In this document: positions 25,807 through 36,427 of the stretch, piece after piece
Layout: each line of letters starts with the position of its first letter
Numbering within the stretch: position 1 is the first letter of the stretch
Source: Romanomermis culicivorax
Taxonomy: Eukaryota > Nematoda > Enoplea > Mermithida > Mermithidae
Reading direction: 5' to 3'
Assembly (NCBI GenBank): GCA_963922205.1
Contig: CAWUHX010000168.1
Location: 594,760-658,759 of the forward strand
DNA: 64,000 bases
The notes under the pieces: generated by a model
What the model was told of the DNA's origin: nothing
What the model saw: the letters and a program-made list of their open reading frames with translations, nothing else
Databases searched by the model: none
Translations under genes and position numbers: made by a program

Positions 25807-28272
25807 TCAATCGCAAGCGAAAAATTGTGCATCGGTGCAATTGCCGGATCCATTGCGACATCCTCCCAAGCACATGCAGCTGAACACGTTGCACGTATAC
25901 TTTCCACAATGAGCTGAAAAACAGCAAAAAAAGGTATTTGATACATATGTTACAGTATGACTATGTTACATGATGTGCAAGTACAAATGATGCATACCTT
26001 ACAGTATGATTAAATGACATAATGTGCAGGTACACTTCATGTACTGAAAAATTCTAGAAGCTTCTAGAATGTTCTTTCACATTCTACAATGTTCCAGAAC
26101 ATTCCGTGATTTTCCGTGATAGTATATAAGCCCTGTGGTTTTGTATATTCATTCATTTGTTCATAGTGCTGTTTGGTAGTTTAAAATTGTATGTTGTGTT
26201 GATTAGCCTTATTAAACTTAGCTATTGGCAGTTGGAAATTTGCTTAATCCAAAGCCTAAGCCTAAGCCTCTGCCTAAGCCTAAGCCCAAGGCTAAGCCTA
26301 AGTCTAAGCCTAAGCCTAAGCCTAAGCCTAAGACTAAGCCTAAGCCTAAGTGTAAGCTTAAGTGTAACCTCAGCATTAAGTGAATTGCCACTTGGCATCA
26401 TTTACAGTTAAAACTAAAATGGTGTCTAGCAGCCTTCGAACATTTAACTTTCATCCTTGATTAATGAAAACATTGTTCTTGGCAAACGCTTTCGCAGTAG
26501 TTCATCTTGCCATTATCCAAAAATTTGGATGCAAGGGTGTACACCAAGTGAAGGTTAAAGTTGATCTGAGCCTAAGCCTAAGCCTAAGCCTAAGCCTAAG
26601 CCTAAGCCTAAGCCTAAGCCTAAGCCTAAACCTAAGCCTAAGCCTAAGCCTAAGCCTAAGCCTAAGTCTAAGCCTAAGCCTAAGCCTAAGCCTTAGCCTA
26701 AGCCTAAGCCTAAGCCTAAGCCTAAGCCTAAGCATCATTTCGCATACTCATTTATTTTACTATTCAGTACATTACTATTGTATGTTGTGTTAGTTAGCCT
26801 TATTAAACTTAGCTATTTGCATATGGATATTTGCCAAGGCTAATTTATTTTCAACTTAGTCCAGTCATTATTCGAGGCATTAAATTACTCAGACATGCTT
26901 GGCAAAAATTTTCCAGGCGGGAGGGGGGGGGGGGGGGTCGATGAGCAAAAAAAAAAACAGAAAAAAAAGTTCCAAATTTTCAACAATTGATGTTCGATAA
27001 CTAATATTTGTAAATTTAATTTTTGGTTAAATTGTTCAAAATTTTTTTTTGTAATTCTACAAAAATAGTACCAATGGATAGATATTTTCAAATTCTAGGC
27101 GACAGTGTTATTTTTATCTTTGTAAATGAATTTTTGATGGAGTTATTCTTATTTTAAGGTTTTTTGTGACCAAAATCCAACGATTAAATTTTGAAAAATT
27201 TTCGGAAAATTTTGTTCCGTATTTATAAATAGACCTTTTCAAATACTATCCAAGAATATCATTTCAATTTTTTTATATTATTTTTTGATGGAGCTATTGG
27301 GAATCAAAGTTTTTAATGATCAAAATTTGATAAGTTGAAATTATGTAAATTACTTTTTTTGTAAAATTCAGATGATTTCTCATTGGAATTTTAAAAATTT
27401 CATTTCAATGAATAGAACTTTTTAAATGCTATCTAATGGTATTATTTTTAATTTTTTATATTAATTTTTGATTGAGTTATCTCCAATTAAAGGTTCTTGA
27501 TAATTAGGATTCGAAAACTTGCATTCATGTGAATTAAATTTTTGGTAAAATTAAGACTATTTTTTATTGTAACTTTACAAGTTTAGTATCAATGGATAGA
27601 TCTTTTTGAATGCTATCTAATGGTATCATTTTTAATATTTTATATTAAACTTTGATGGAGTTATCTGCAATTAAAGGTTCTTGATGGTTAGGATTGGATA
27701 ACTTGAATTTATATGAATAACATTTTTGGAAAAATTAAGTTCATTTTTTATTGTAATTTTACAAGTTTAGTATCAGTGAATAGATCTTTTCAAATACTAT
27801 TCAATGGTCTTGTTTTTATTTTTCTAAACTAATTTTTGATGGAGTTATCTGCAATTAGAGGTTTTTGATAATGGGGATTCAATAACTTGAAATTATGTTA
27901 ATTACATTTTTACAAGCTTTCAGAACTTTTTCTTGTTTTTTTTTCTCACAGACCCCCCTACACCCCCTGGATAAAAAGTCCAAGGACGCCCCTGGAAAAT
28001 TCTTGCCTTGCATGTCTGATCACGGTCTCACTTGTATAACCACCATTAGCAGGCTTCGTGCAATCTTTACAACAACAAAACTTTTCGGGTTTCTAAATGA
28101 AGTTGAGCATTTATGAAAAGATTTGACATCAAAATATTGAATTTTAGCTTACTTTCGCAGTCCCGTAGGGGATGTATTTGCAAACAAAATCCAATTTTTC
28201 TGAAGAACAACATTCGCCGTCAACTCCAATTTGATAAAAGACCATAAGTATCGCTAAACATGTTATCAACAT
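25807..28272 (-). CDS. Diedel-like secreted cysteine-rich peptide
   Basis: Three minus-strand exons, 28272-28153, 28092-28032 and 25913-25807 (TGA), join with matching phases (0 and 1) to give 95 residues. Donors are GTAAGC and GTGAGA; the acceptors end in TTTAG and TTTTTCAG. The first 18-19 residues are a signal peptide. The mature peptide starts E-C-C and has 14 cysteines, including a C-C-C cluster, and near its end CGKYTCNVFSCMCLGGCR. That spacing (CG..., CN.F.C.C..GC.) matches my knowledge of the Diedel family, secreted immune-modulating peptides of insects and some insect viruses. The family call is pattern-based, not a search result. The second intron contains the HSE/TTAGGC cassette and a 1.1-kb transposon. 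Confidence 0.75.
25925..26250 (+). promoter_or_regulatory. HSE/TATA cassette, plus orientation
   Basis: Conserved distal part (GTGCAGGTACACTTCATGTA), then an HSE cluster (TTCTAGAAGCTTCTAGAATG, 26048-26110), then TATATAAG at about 26121, then the conserved downstream part ending TTAAACTTAGCTATTGGCAG. It would transcribe into the adjacent CCTAAG array, antisense to the Diedel-like gene in whose intron it sits. Confidence 0.6.
26253..26345 (-). repeat. CCTAAG (TTAGGC complement) array
   Basis: About 15 copies, slightly degenerate (CTCTGC, CAAGGC, TCTAAG variants). Confidence 0.93.
26346..26565. other. Conserved module between TTAGGC arrays, copy B
   Basis: Inverted relative to copy A at 6641-6848. 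It shares long stretches such as AAAATGGTGTCTAGCAGCCT and TCCAAAAATTTGGATG. The frame open in copy A is closed here. Confidence 0.8.
26566..26733 (-). repeat. CCTAAG (TTAGGC complement) array
   Basis: About 28 nearly perfect copies, followed by a partial HSE-cassette downstream region (26738-26835: ATTCAGTACATTACTATTGT, then the TTAGCCTTATTAAACTTAGC block). Confidence 0.95.
26890..28018. mobile_element. Non-autonomous hAT-like DNA transposon
   Basis: Inverted ends CAGACATGC...AATTTTCCAGG and CCTGGAAAATTCTTGCC...GCATGTCTG bound 1129 bp. Just inside are G- and C-runs, and the interior has about six degenerate units around TTTTTGATGGAGTTAT with no transposase frame. Short relatives at 38853, 39217 and 39578 carry 8-bp target duplications, typical of hAT. 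No clear target duplication flanks this copy. Its right end lies about 13 bases inside the second intron of the Diedel-like gene. Confidence 0.7.
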
Positions 28273-28577
28273 AATTGCTAAAACTTGGAAAAAAAGATGA
28301 ATTTTTTTTAAATTCGCGACATTTGAGATATTTTTTCAAATGCTATTTTCTCGAAAAGAGTTGAAAAAGCTGCTGGACATATGTTTTCAATGAACTTCCG
28401 TAAATTACGCTGCACCCAACACTACATTGATACTGTTAGTTTTATCCAACATTAATCTACAAACCATGCTTATCAAGCTGAAAAATAAGAAATGTGCTCA
28501 AAATGTGAAAAAAGCAAAAAAAAGGTCGAAGATGCATTAAAAGCGGAAACAAAATTCACAAAAAAATTAACATACCA

Positions 28578-28974
28578 TTATCCCGTTCTTGAAAAAGTTC
28601 CACGCCAGCAATGTTTTTGGTTTTTTTTTGTAGAGAAAAATTGCTGGAGGAAAGAAGGTATATTCTGTTTTGAGATGTTTGAAGCATAGTCAAGAAGCTA
28701 TTCCTTGCAATTTTTTGTAGAAAACTGTAAATTTACGCATTCGCAGCGTGAGGCCGTGAAGAAAAAATTTTTTTGTGTCTAAAAATGGTCATTTTCTATA
28801 AAAAAATTGATGCAAAAAAATACAAGTTTAACAATTTAATAAGGGGCCAAAAATTGCCAATCAGGGCAATTTCCCTTCACTTTGAGACATCGGTGATTGC
28901 AATCCGGGCCGAAGAGGTTACGTTTACGGATGCCGCATTCAGCTAGTAGGACGAAAAAAACTAAAAAATAGCAT
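28578..28974 (-). pseudogene. Secreted CxxxC...CxC peptide gene with a one-base frame break
   Basis: Three minus-strand exons: 28974-28881, 28778-28737 and 28643-28578 (TAA). The two later exons join in phase 0. Exon 1 has an ATG, a hydrophobic leader and then CGIRKRN..., but the ATG frame and the cysteine frame differ by one base. The exon is 94 nt where 93 would be in frame, and the break falls in runs of six and seven T. The cysteine order is C, CxxxC, CxC, C, reminiscent of cysteine-stabilised alpha-beta defensin-like peptides, though I cannot confirm the fold. Either a homopolymer error in the assembly or a recent pseudogene explains the break. It lies 0.3 kb upstream of the Diedel-like gene, in the same orientation. 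Confidence 0.5.
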
Positions 28975-29027
28975 TTTACTGTAATTAGCTGTGTTAGTGT
29001 TGTAGTGTGTTTCCGCCAATTTTTCAG

Positions 29028-29190
29028 GATTTTCTAATTGTTTGTCAATTTCATAAAAAAGTTTGCAAGTACAACACATCGACCATGCCCGACCTGGTCC
29101 AGTGCGATGGTTACTGTAGAAGATGGATTTTGGGAATTAAGCAGTGTATATTATTGATTATTCTCATGCACCTCACCATTTATATCATTT
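29028..29190 (+). CDS. Possible exon of a small cysteine-containing peptide
   Basis: After an acceptor-like CAATTTTTCAG, an open frame encodes [16 protein letters not shown]..., [10 protein letters not shown] and a hydrophobic end before TAA. It has five cysteines in about 50 residues. No start codon or first exon was found upstream, so this may be chance. Confidence 0.2.
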
Positions 29191-29199
29191 AAAATTTTA

Positions 29200-29530
29200 A
29201 AATTCAGTTGTTTTTTTAAAATTCAGTTGTTTTTTTAAAATTCAGTTGTTTTTTTAATCAAAAATTCAAAAAATCGAAGCTTAAAATTCATTTTTCTGTT
29301 AAAATTCCAATTGTTCGACTAATATATTGGAACTTTTTTCATTGAAATTCAAATTTTTTTGTCAGAATTCTAATTTTTAGTCAAAATTCAATTTTTTTAT
29401 CACTAAAATTTAAATTTTTTTTTGCTAAAATTTGAATTTTTGATTAATAAATTCGAATTTTTCCATTAACATTTTGAACTTTCTCATCAGAATTTTAATT
29501 TTCCGTCAAAATTCTAATTTTTCCATTATA
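29200..29530. repeat. AAAATTCAGTTGTTTTTT degenerate repeat
   Basis: Three clear units, then degenerate TCAAAATTCTAATTTTT-like words. No gene seen. Confidence 0.7.
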
Positions 29531-29730
29531 CCGCCAGAGCCTAATGCCAACAAAAGGAAGAGAAACCATTGAGATGGAAAAAGTGGGGCCAAAAAATGTA
29601 GCTAGTAAGAGCATTGAAATAGGCAACATATGGAACCAAGCATTGCTTAGAAGGGCAACAGACATGAACCGGAATCTAAATTACTACCCCCTAGTCAAGA
29701 TATATAGAACTTCCAAACAAGCTGTACCTT

Positions 29731-29815
29731 GCCCCGATGGCCCAGTGGTAACATTCTAGACTCTCAATCAAACGACCAGGGTTCAATTCCCTCCAGCTGC
29801 GAATTTTTTAAAAAG
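29731..29815 (+). repeat. tRNA-like (SINE head or tRNA pseudogene)
   Basis: Contains an A-box-like TGGCCCAGTGGT, a B box GGTTCAATTCC within a possible T-arm (AGGGTTCAATTCCCT), and a downstream T run that could end Pol III transcription. The acceptor stem does not pair, so it is not a functional tRNA. Confidence 0.55.
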
Positions 29816-30357
29816 AAGCTCAAGGCACACTTTCTAAATGGAAGTTGTATTTTACACATTGAAGCCTTGGGGGTACTTTCAAGGTGGAACTAGAATTCTA
29901 CCGGTTGAAGCTCGGGGCATACTTTCCACATGGAAGTTGAATTTTACACGTTGAAGTCGAACAATTTAACGATCTAATAGTTTTATTCATTTTTTACAAA
30001 ATTTTTAACAAAAAATTTTGCTTCAGGACATATTTTCATGTAATTTGGGGCAGGATTTTTGATCATTCCCTATGCTGAAGCCTTCTATTGGGGACACGTT
30101 TTAACCTAACAGGCTCTCACATACAGTAAGCTAAAAGTTTGTACCTCCGTTAATCCCTCCAAGGGCTGGGGCAGCTATTCAAACTACTGCATGAACTGGA
30201 CCGATATTTTTTTTTTTCAATTTCTTCCAATTTTTTTGTTGAGACACTTTATACCTTGAAATCTACAAATTTTCAATTGATCAAGAAACTACAAAAACGA
30301 AACATAAGTACTAGCCCATTCAATTACAATTTTCACCGAATATCCAATAAAGTTCAT

Positions 30358-31149
30358 TTATTGGCTTTGCGCGGCCGCCACGGGTTGTACGACCCGCTGT
30401 TTGCCGCTGGCTCGCAAAAATTCGGCGTGCTCCTGTTTGGCTTGCGCGTTCCAACTTTCGTGGCGTTCTTTCAACAATTCTTGACGCGACGGTTGGGCTT
30501 GTCGGCGTTCGTTGCGCGCTTGTTCGACGCGTTGGCGACGAGCCGCGTCGTCGACGGCCGCTTGAGCGGAATCGGCAGCCAGGTTGTTCAAAGCAGCTTG
30601 ATGGCTATTTTCTTGGCATTGGGATATCTAGGTTCGGGGAAAAGTTTGAGAGTGAGAGAGAGAGAGAGAAGTCAGTTAGAGCCTAAGCCTAAGTCTAAGC
30701 CTAAGCCTAAGCCTAAGCCTAAGCCTAAGCCTAAGCCTAAGCCTAGGCCTAAGCCTAAGCCTAAGCCTAAGCCTAAGCCTAAGCCTAAGCCTAAGCCTAA
30801 GCCTAAGCTTAAGTGTGAGCTTAAGTGTAATCTGAGCCTGAAGTGCATGGCCATTGGCATCATTTACATTTAGAAGTAAAATGGTGTCTACCAGCCTTCG
30901 AACCTCTAACTTTCGTTCTTGATTAATGAAAACATTCTTGGCAAAAGCTTTTGCAGTAGTTCGTCTAGCTATGATCCAAAAATTTGGATGTGAGGGTGTA
31001 CACCAGTGTAAATGTTAAAGTTGACCTAAGCCTAAGCCTAAGTCCATGCCTAAGCCTATGCTATAAGTTAACATAGCCAAAAATTTTACTCAAAATCTCA
31101 CCATGATAACAATGCTAAATGCGACAATGTAAAACAATACACGAGCCAT
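30358..31149 (-). CDS. Secreted Gln/Ala/Arg-rich protein, two exons
   Basis: Exon 1 (31149-31102) encodes a leader, MARVLFYIVAFSIVIM, ending at the donor GTGAGA in phase 0. Exon 2 (30627-30358, TAA) starts ISQCQENSH and continues with 80-odd residues rich in Gln, Ala, Arg and Glu, probably one amphipathic helix. Total 105 residues. Exon 2 is GC-rich and uses C-ending codons, in strong contrast to its surroundings, which supports real coding. The intron (30628-31101) consists of telomere-like CCTAAG arrays around conserved module copy C. Family unknown; a short secreted helical peptide is all that can be said. Confidence 0.6.
30679..30812 (-). repeat. CCTAAG (TTAGGC complement) array
   Basis: About 22 copies with rare CCTAGG and TCTAAG variants, inside the intron of the Gln-rich secreted gene. 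Confidence 0.95.
30813..31022. other. Conserved module between TTAGGC arrays, copy C
   Basis: Same orientation as copy B (AAAATGGTGTCTACCAGCCT, ATCCAAAAATTTGGATGTGA). No HSE cassette is attached here. A short CCTAAG run (31023-31062) closes it. Confidence 0.8.
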
Positions 31150-31456
31150 TATGGTAATATTCAGGAATAGGCAACTATTAACAAAAATACACAATTTTGA
31201 TATTCTCCGATACCCGGCATTCCAATATATATAATGAACTTCCACTCAATGAACCAACAACAGCATAGTCGGGGTCTGATAATTTTCTTACCCTAAATAA
31301 TAAACCATTCTAGAAAATGTCTTAAATTCTCCGAAAAAAAACTAGTTTTTTTTAATTCGACATGATTTCGTCACTTTTATCTAATTTAACAATAATTCAT
31401 ATATTCGTGATACGTTCCGATTGTCAATGTGTCGTAATTTCGGCGAAAAAAAAATT

Positions 31457-32860
31457 CTAACAACTAGCGTACGTGTACTCGTAAACGAATTCGTATTTAC
31501 AACATTTAAGGTTGTGATTAGCGTAAATCGAAAAATCACTGGCATTTCGACATCGATATTTCGTAACATTTTCCGTTAACGTACCTGACTTGCAGACCAT
31601 TTTGTGCGATCGAATAAATTTATGCTCGCAAGCGAGTTTTTTGGACAATGCTTCGTCGATTTCATGCGACAATATTGGGACACGATATCCTAAAGGCGAA
31701 ATGTCCCTAAAATTAAGACAATGTTAAGTATACCCTACTTGTGATTCGAAATTGTTATCAGTTTTTTGTATCGAGCATTTCTAATACGACGTTTCTTATG
31801 CGAAACCACCATATCATTGACCAACGCCAAGAACTGGAACATTTTCAGAATGACCAGCGTGCCTTCGATTCCACATTTGACACTATCCGGACTGGCCCGA
31901 TTTAAGTCGTTTAATTGTTCGTTAAACGAATAGTCACCATTTTTCCATTTTTCTCCATTTTTTTTGACGATGCAGTACGAAGCCCTGATACTGAACAGAC
32001 CATAGCCAATTTTTGGTCCGATGTTCATCGAATCTTGGTCCGAATTGGAACCTTCCCGTCGGCTATCTTCCATCATGCTGATATATTTTCTATCACCATA
32101 TTCTTTAATCGTAAGTTTGTCGCTGAAATTTTTCTTGATCAAATTTGGCGACAAATGGCGTTGATCGATTGCTAATCTGAAATGCAATATTTTCTTCAAA
32201 GCTTCCTCCATCGGAACTTGTTTGGAAATCTACGCCAGCCACATTGATCAACTTGTTCGAAATGTTGTCGCTCAAGTTGGCGTCCATTTCGTAATCTTCT
32301 TCTATCGTTAAACGAGTGCTAATTTTTTTGCGACAGCAAATTCAATTGGTTTCGGCTTATGTAACGCTCGCTTCCGTCACCGAACAACACCCCTTCGAGG
32401 GTCACATCTCGTAAAATGTCGCTTTTGATTGTAATTTGATTTTGCGTCACGGACTGAGGGGCCGCTGGGAAGACGCATTTCCAACGTAGATTATTGGCTC
32501 ACGTGATACGTTTCACGAACGTGCGTCTCATCGGTGTATTTTCGGGACATGGCGCTACAAATATGATTTCTAACTCGTCAAAATTGTAGGCGTCGCCTTT
32601 CAAATGTAAATTTTGCTCATCGTGTTGCGCAAGTTACGCTTTGTAGAGGTATAAGATATATAAATGCTTCGACAACATTCGGGTATGTACACTTTGCCGC
32701 CATCTCCAATGTAGATCGCTGATCATCGGCCAAAAGTCGGATTTTGGCCCCGATAGATTCGGGGGTAAATTTGTATGGAGCGTCGCAGCTATTCTTTATG
32801 AACATCCAATATCTAACGCTGACCCATTCGTTAAGGCGGCTTCAAACTTTCTATGCTTGG
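31457..32860 (-). pseudogene. Degenerate coding relic, unknown family
   Basis: Stretches of good coding composition follow each other on the minus strand in changing frames: about 32850-32640 (RYWMFIKNSCDAPYKF...), about 32630-32330 (an open frame with one in-frame TGA near 32495), about 32330-32225, then 32211-31740 (MEEALKKILHF...), then 31706-31457 (...HEIDEALSKKLACEHKF...). One frame change falls in a run of seven A near 32330. The last junction would need a 32-nt intron, shorter than the 51-60 nt introns of genes here. I see several cysteines but no known domain. Damaged gene, host-captured element or assembly errors are all possible. Confidence 0.45.
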
Positions 32861-33015
32861 AGTTGAACGGTCGTATTTTTAATTTTGTGTCGTGCTAGTA
32901 TGTTCGCAGTTTTAAATTGTATATCATCGGGGCCTCAATCATCAACTGACCTCTTCGTTCTTTCGAGCGGATTGCCTAAAAAATTAAAAGGCTCGTGAAT
33001 ATAAAACTATAGACG

Positions 33016-33100
33016 CAGACATGCACAGCAAGAATTTTTCAGGTGGGAGGGTCCTCGGGACCTTCTATTCAGGCAGGTAGGGGGCTGCTGAGCAAAAAAA
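33016..33100. mobile_element. Terminal fragment of the hAT-like family
   Basis: GCAGACATGCACAGCAAGAA, then a G-rich stretch and a GGTCC...GGACC palindrome match the inverted ends of the elements at 26890 and 38853. No opposite end was found within 500 bp. Confidence 0.6.
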
Positions 33101-33734
33101 AGTGGCCTATTACAATCATGGAAAAAATAAGAAAAATTAGTCATACGCAATTTTTGTCACCAAAAAAATATTCATCAAAGATGCTTCGAAAAGACTCACA
33201 AGTAAAGTTTCGTTACAAAAGTTTGTCCGCAATTTTTCCCGGCATTGTAACGAGATGCTCGTCGAGAGTGCTACGTCAGAAATCTACGGAACTTCCCTTA
33301 AATGCTCGAAACTAGGCATGTCAAAATTTTCCTGCATCCTCCGAACTGTGGTTTCAGACTCGAGGAGCAAGGGCGCGATCAGACCGGACTAGTGGCAAAA
33401 AATAGTGACAGTAAGGAGCACACTTTAATTTTAAAAATCTGGCTACAGTAATCACCTAAAATTGGTCCGCTGAGTGGATTTCAATAGGAACTTGCGGGCC
33501 ACTTTCGCTAGTTGCCAAGTTATTACGAAATGTGCTCAAATAAGCCGAAATGCACTACGACACCACCATGTTCAACTCACAGCTATATTTCAGTATATGT
33601 TATATTCTCACAATTCATAAAAATCTGTCGACACTGAATATTACACCAAAAAAGTTGGATATGGTGCCTGTAATAGCATAAATAGAGTATTTGTCAATTT
33701 TTTAAAATGATCGGCAAGTTCGAATATTGTATAG

Positions 33735-35060
33735 CATAATGTTTCCAGATACATGGTTCATGGTTCTCGACACGCTGGTTCAATGCCCGCCTCCTACAAT
33801 TCCCCATTATTGTATGATAAAAGTGATTAGATCAGCGTCCAAAAACCATTAGCGATTAAGGCAAGATCCATGGACACCTGGCGTTATGAGTTACAATATG
33901 GCACTCTGAATGTGAACGATTTTTTTTACATTCCGTACATGTTCTACTACAATTATTGCGTAATATCCAAACTACACTACAACGTGCCCTCGATGACTGA
34001 AAAACTGCCAAAAATGGTCGAAAATGTGCGAGGTTTCAACCATGTCGAGCAGTATATGATGTGCAGGTACATTTCATGTATCGCATGTTCTAGAAACTTG
34101 CACGATATTCTATAATATTCTGTTTACGTATATTCTAGAATATTCTGTGAAGGATAGCCGAGCGAGCAACTAGCATTTGACGATACATGGTTCTCAACAT
34201 GCTGGTTGAATGCCCGCCTCCTACCATTCCCCTGGGTCAGCTTCCAAAAACCATTAGCAATTAAGGCAAGATCCATGGACACATGGCATTATGAGTTACA
34301 ATATGACACTCTCAATGAGTTCGAATTGATGTTTTTGTATTCCGTACACGTTCTGTTACAATTATTGCGCAATATCCAAACTACACTATGTCATGTCCTT
34401 GATGCTTGAAAAACTGCCCAAAATGGTCCGAAATGTGCGAGGTTTCAACCATGTCGAGCAGTATATGATGTGCAGGTACATTTCATGTATCGCATGTTCT
34501 AGAAACTTCCATGATATTCTATAATATTCTGTTTATGTATATTCTAGAATATTTTGCAGAGCAGTGTCCAGGATAGCCGAGCAAGCGACTACCGATTGAT
34601 GATACGTGGTTCTCAACACGCTGGTTCAATGCCCGCCTTCTACAATTTTCTATTATTGTATGATAAAAGTGATTGGATCAGCATCCTAAAACCATTAGCG
34701 ATTAAGGCAAGATCCATGGACACCTGGCGTTATGAGTTACAATATGACACTCTGAATGTGAACGATTTTTTTACATCGTCTACATGTTCTGTTGCAATTA
34801 TTGCGTAATATCCAAACTACACTACGACGTGCCCTCGATGACTGAAAAACTGCCAAAAATGGTCCAAAATGTGCGAGGTTTCAACCATGTCGAGCAGTAT
34901 ATGATGTGCAGGTACATTTCATGTATCACATGTTCTAGAAACTTCCACGATATTCTGTAATATTCTGTTTACGTATATTCTAGAATATTTTGCAAAGCAG
35001 TGTGTAGGATATTCGACAATACGTGGTTGTCGACATGTTGATTCAATGCCCACGTTGTAC
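33735..35060 (+). repeat. Triplicated tRNA-like/HSE composite unit
   Basis: Three tandem copies of about 420 bp (starting near 33735, 34170 and 34590, with a truncated fourth at 35000). Each has a tRNA-like head (GGATAGCCGAGCGAGC..., B box GGTTCAATGCC), a body with AAGGCAAGATCCATGGACAC, the conserved GATGTGCAGGTACATTTCAT block and an HSE cluster (TTCTAGAAACTT...TTCTAGAATATTC). The TATA half of the cassette is absent. Short frames inside differ between copies and look non-coding. Confidence 0.75.
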
Positions 35061-36427
35061 AATTTTGTATTTCGCAAAGTTTTTTTCTCTCTCTCCTTTA
35101 GTGATGTGAAATGGAGCACGACCACACGCGTAGTTTTGCGTAGAAAAATTTTTAATCGATAAAGTATATGTATACATTAATACTAGTTTTTGAAAATTTT
35201 GGTATCAAAAGTCCAGGTGATATGTATACAATATACAATGTATATATATATATACCTTATAATGTTAAAGTTCAACAACAAATTGGGCAAAAATTTTTCC
35301 TTTCGAAAAGGGCGTTTTGGGCCAAGCGAACTTTTTGCGTATGTTAACTATGCGCGTGTGTGGAACTGCTCCAAATTTTTCAAAAGTGAAATTATAATGG
35401 CACTTGGACCATGAAAATTTAACGCCGCCTCGAGCGATTAATTAAATATTAATCTTATATACCGAACGCACAGCCGATAATAAATTTCATATTTCCGGGT
35501 CATTTGTTTCGCTTGCGTGTACATTTTATAGTTACAGTAAAAGGGATTTTTTTTGTTGAAATTTTGCTATTACCTCTCTACCTCGCTAGGAAAAATGGGT
35601 CAAAAATGCACTTTTTTCTATGCGAAAGTGTGGAAAAATTGTTGGAATTTTTGCCCGAATGCGTGCGTGCGTCCTCTCGTCGGAGCCCATCTATCAATTT
35701 TGAGTTCATGAAAATGTTTTTTTTTTTATTGCGTAAAACCTCCCACGGTGTGAGGGAAATTTCCATTCACGTTTGTTTATTTTGTAATTGTTCGCCGAAA
35801 GGTGTTCGTGATTCGCGGGTTAGGCCCACTAAATATAAGAGACTACTGTATTGATGTGGAACAAAAAAAATTTTTTTTTTTATTTCGAAAACCGCCAACC
35901 CTACGTGTCGAAAAATAACCAGATTTTTGATTTTTGTACTTTTTCCATACTTTTATATATAATATACACGCAAAATATATCCGGTCGTCTATCTGTTATT
36001 GCTCTTTTTAGTATGTAGTAGAAAATTTTCATTCTATCCTATTCGCCGTACATCGGTCTCACCTTATTTTTCATCCTCCTTATTTGCCTCAAATTTTGAC
36101 ATTCGGCGTCGATCGAATGTTGAAAAACCAGAAACAAAAAAAATTTTATATATTCATTTTGCCAACCCGGTTAAAGCAACTAGTCGCTGTATGTATACAC
36201 ATTCGCCGGCAAACAAGTTTTCCAACTTCTTAAATATTATACGCTCTCATTAGGAGCGGCGGAAACTCCCTCTCGCTCTCTATAATCAATCACTTTTTAT
36301 AGCCAATATTTAGCTTAGTTTCGAGCTTTTTGGCTTTTTAGACGCTTTTCTCTTCTCGAATACGCTTCGACGGCTCGGCGTTCGGCCAATATGTTCGACC
36401 TATCCATTCTAAATATTTAGCCTATAT
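35061..36427. other. Upstream region of DUOXA, no other gene seen
   Basis: Mixed-composition DNA 5' of DUOXA with pyrimidine tracts and a TATATATA stretch at about 35240. I see no splice-consistent exon. The DUOXA promoter presumably lies near 36000-36420, but no confident core element can be named. Confidence 0.4.

Noticed and set aside
29731..29815. Functional tRNA gene
   Set aside because: A and B boxes are present, but the acceptor stem does not pair; kept only as tRNA-like repeat.
30256..30873. Plus-strand 205-codon frame over the Gln-rich exon
   Set aside because: Shadow of the minus-strand exon 30627-30358 extended by the CCTAAG array; the minus frame has a leader exon and splice signals.
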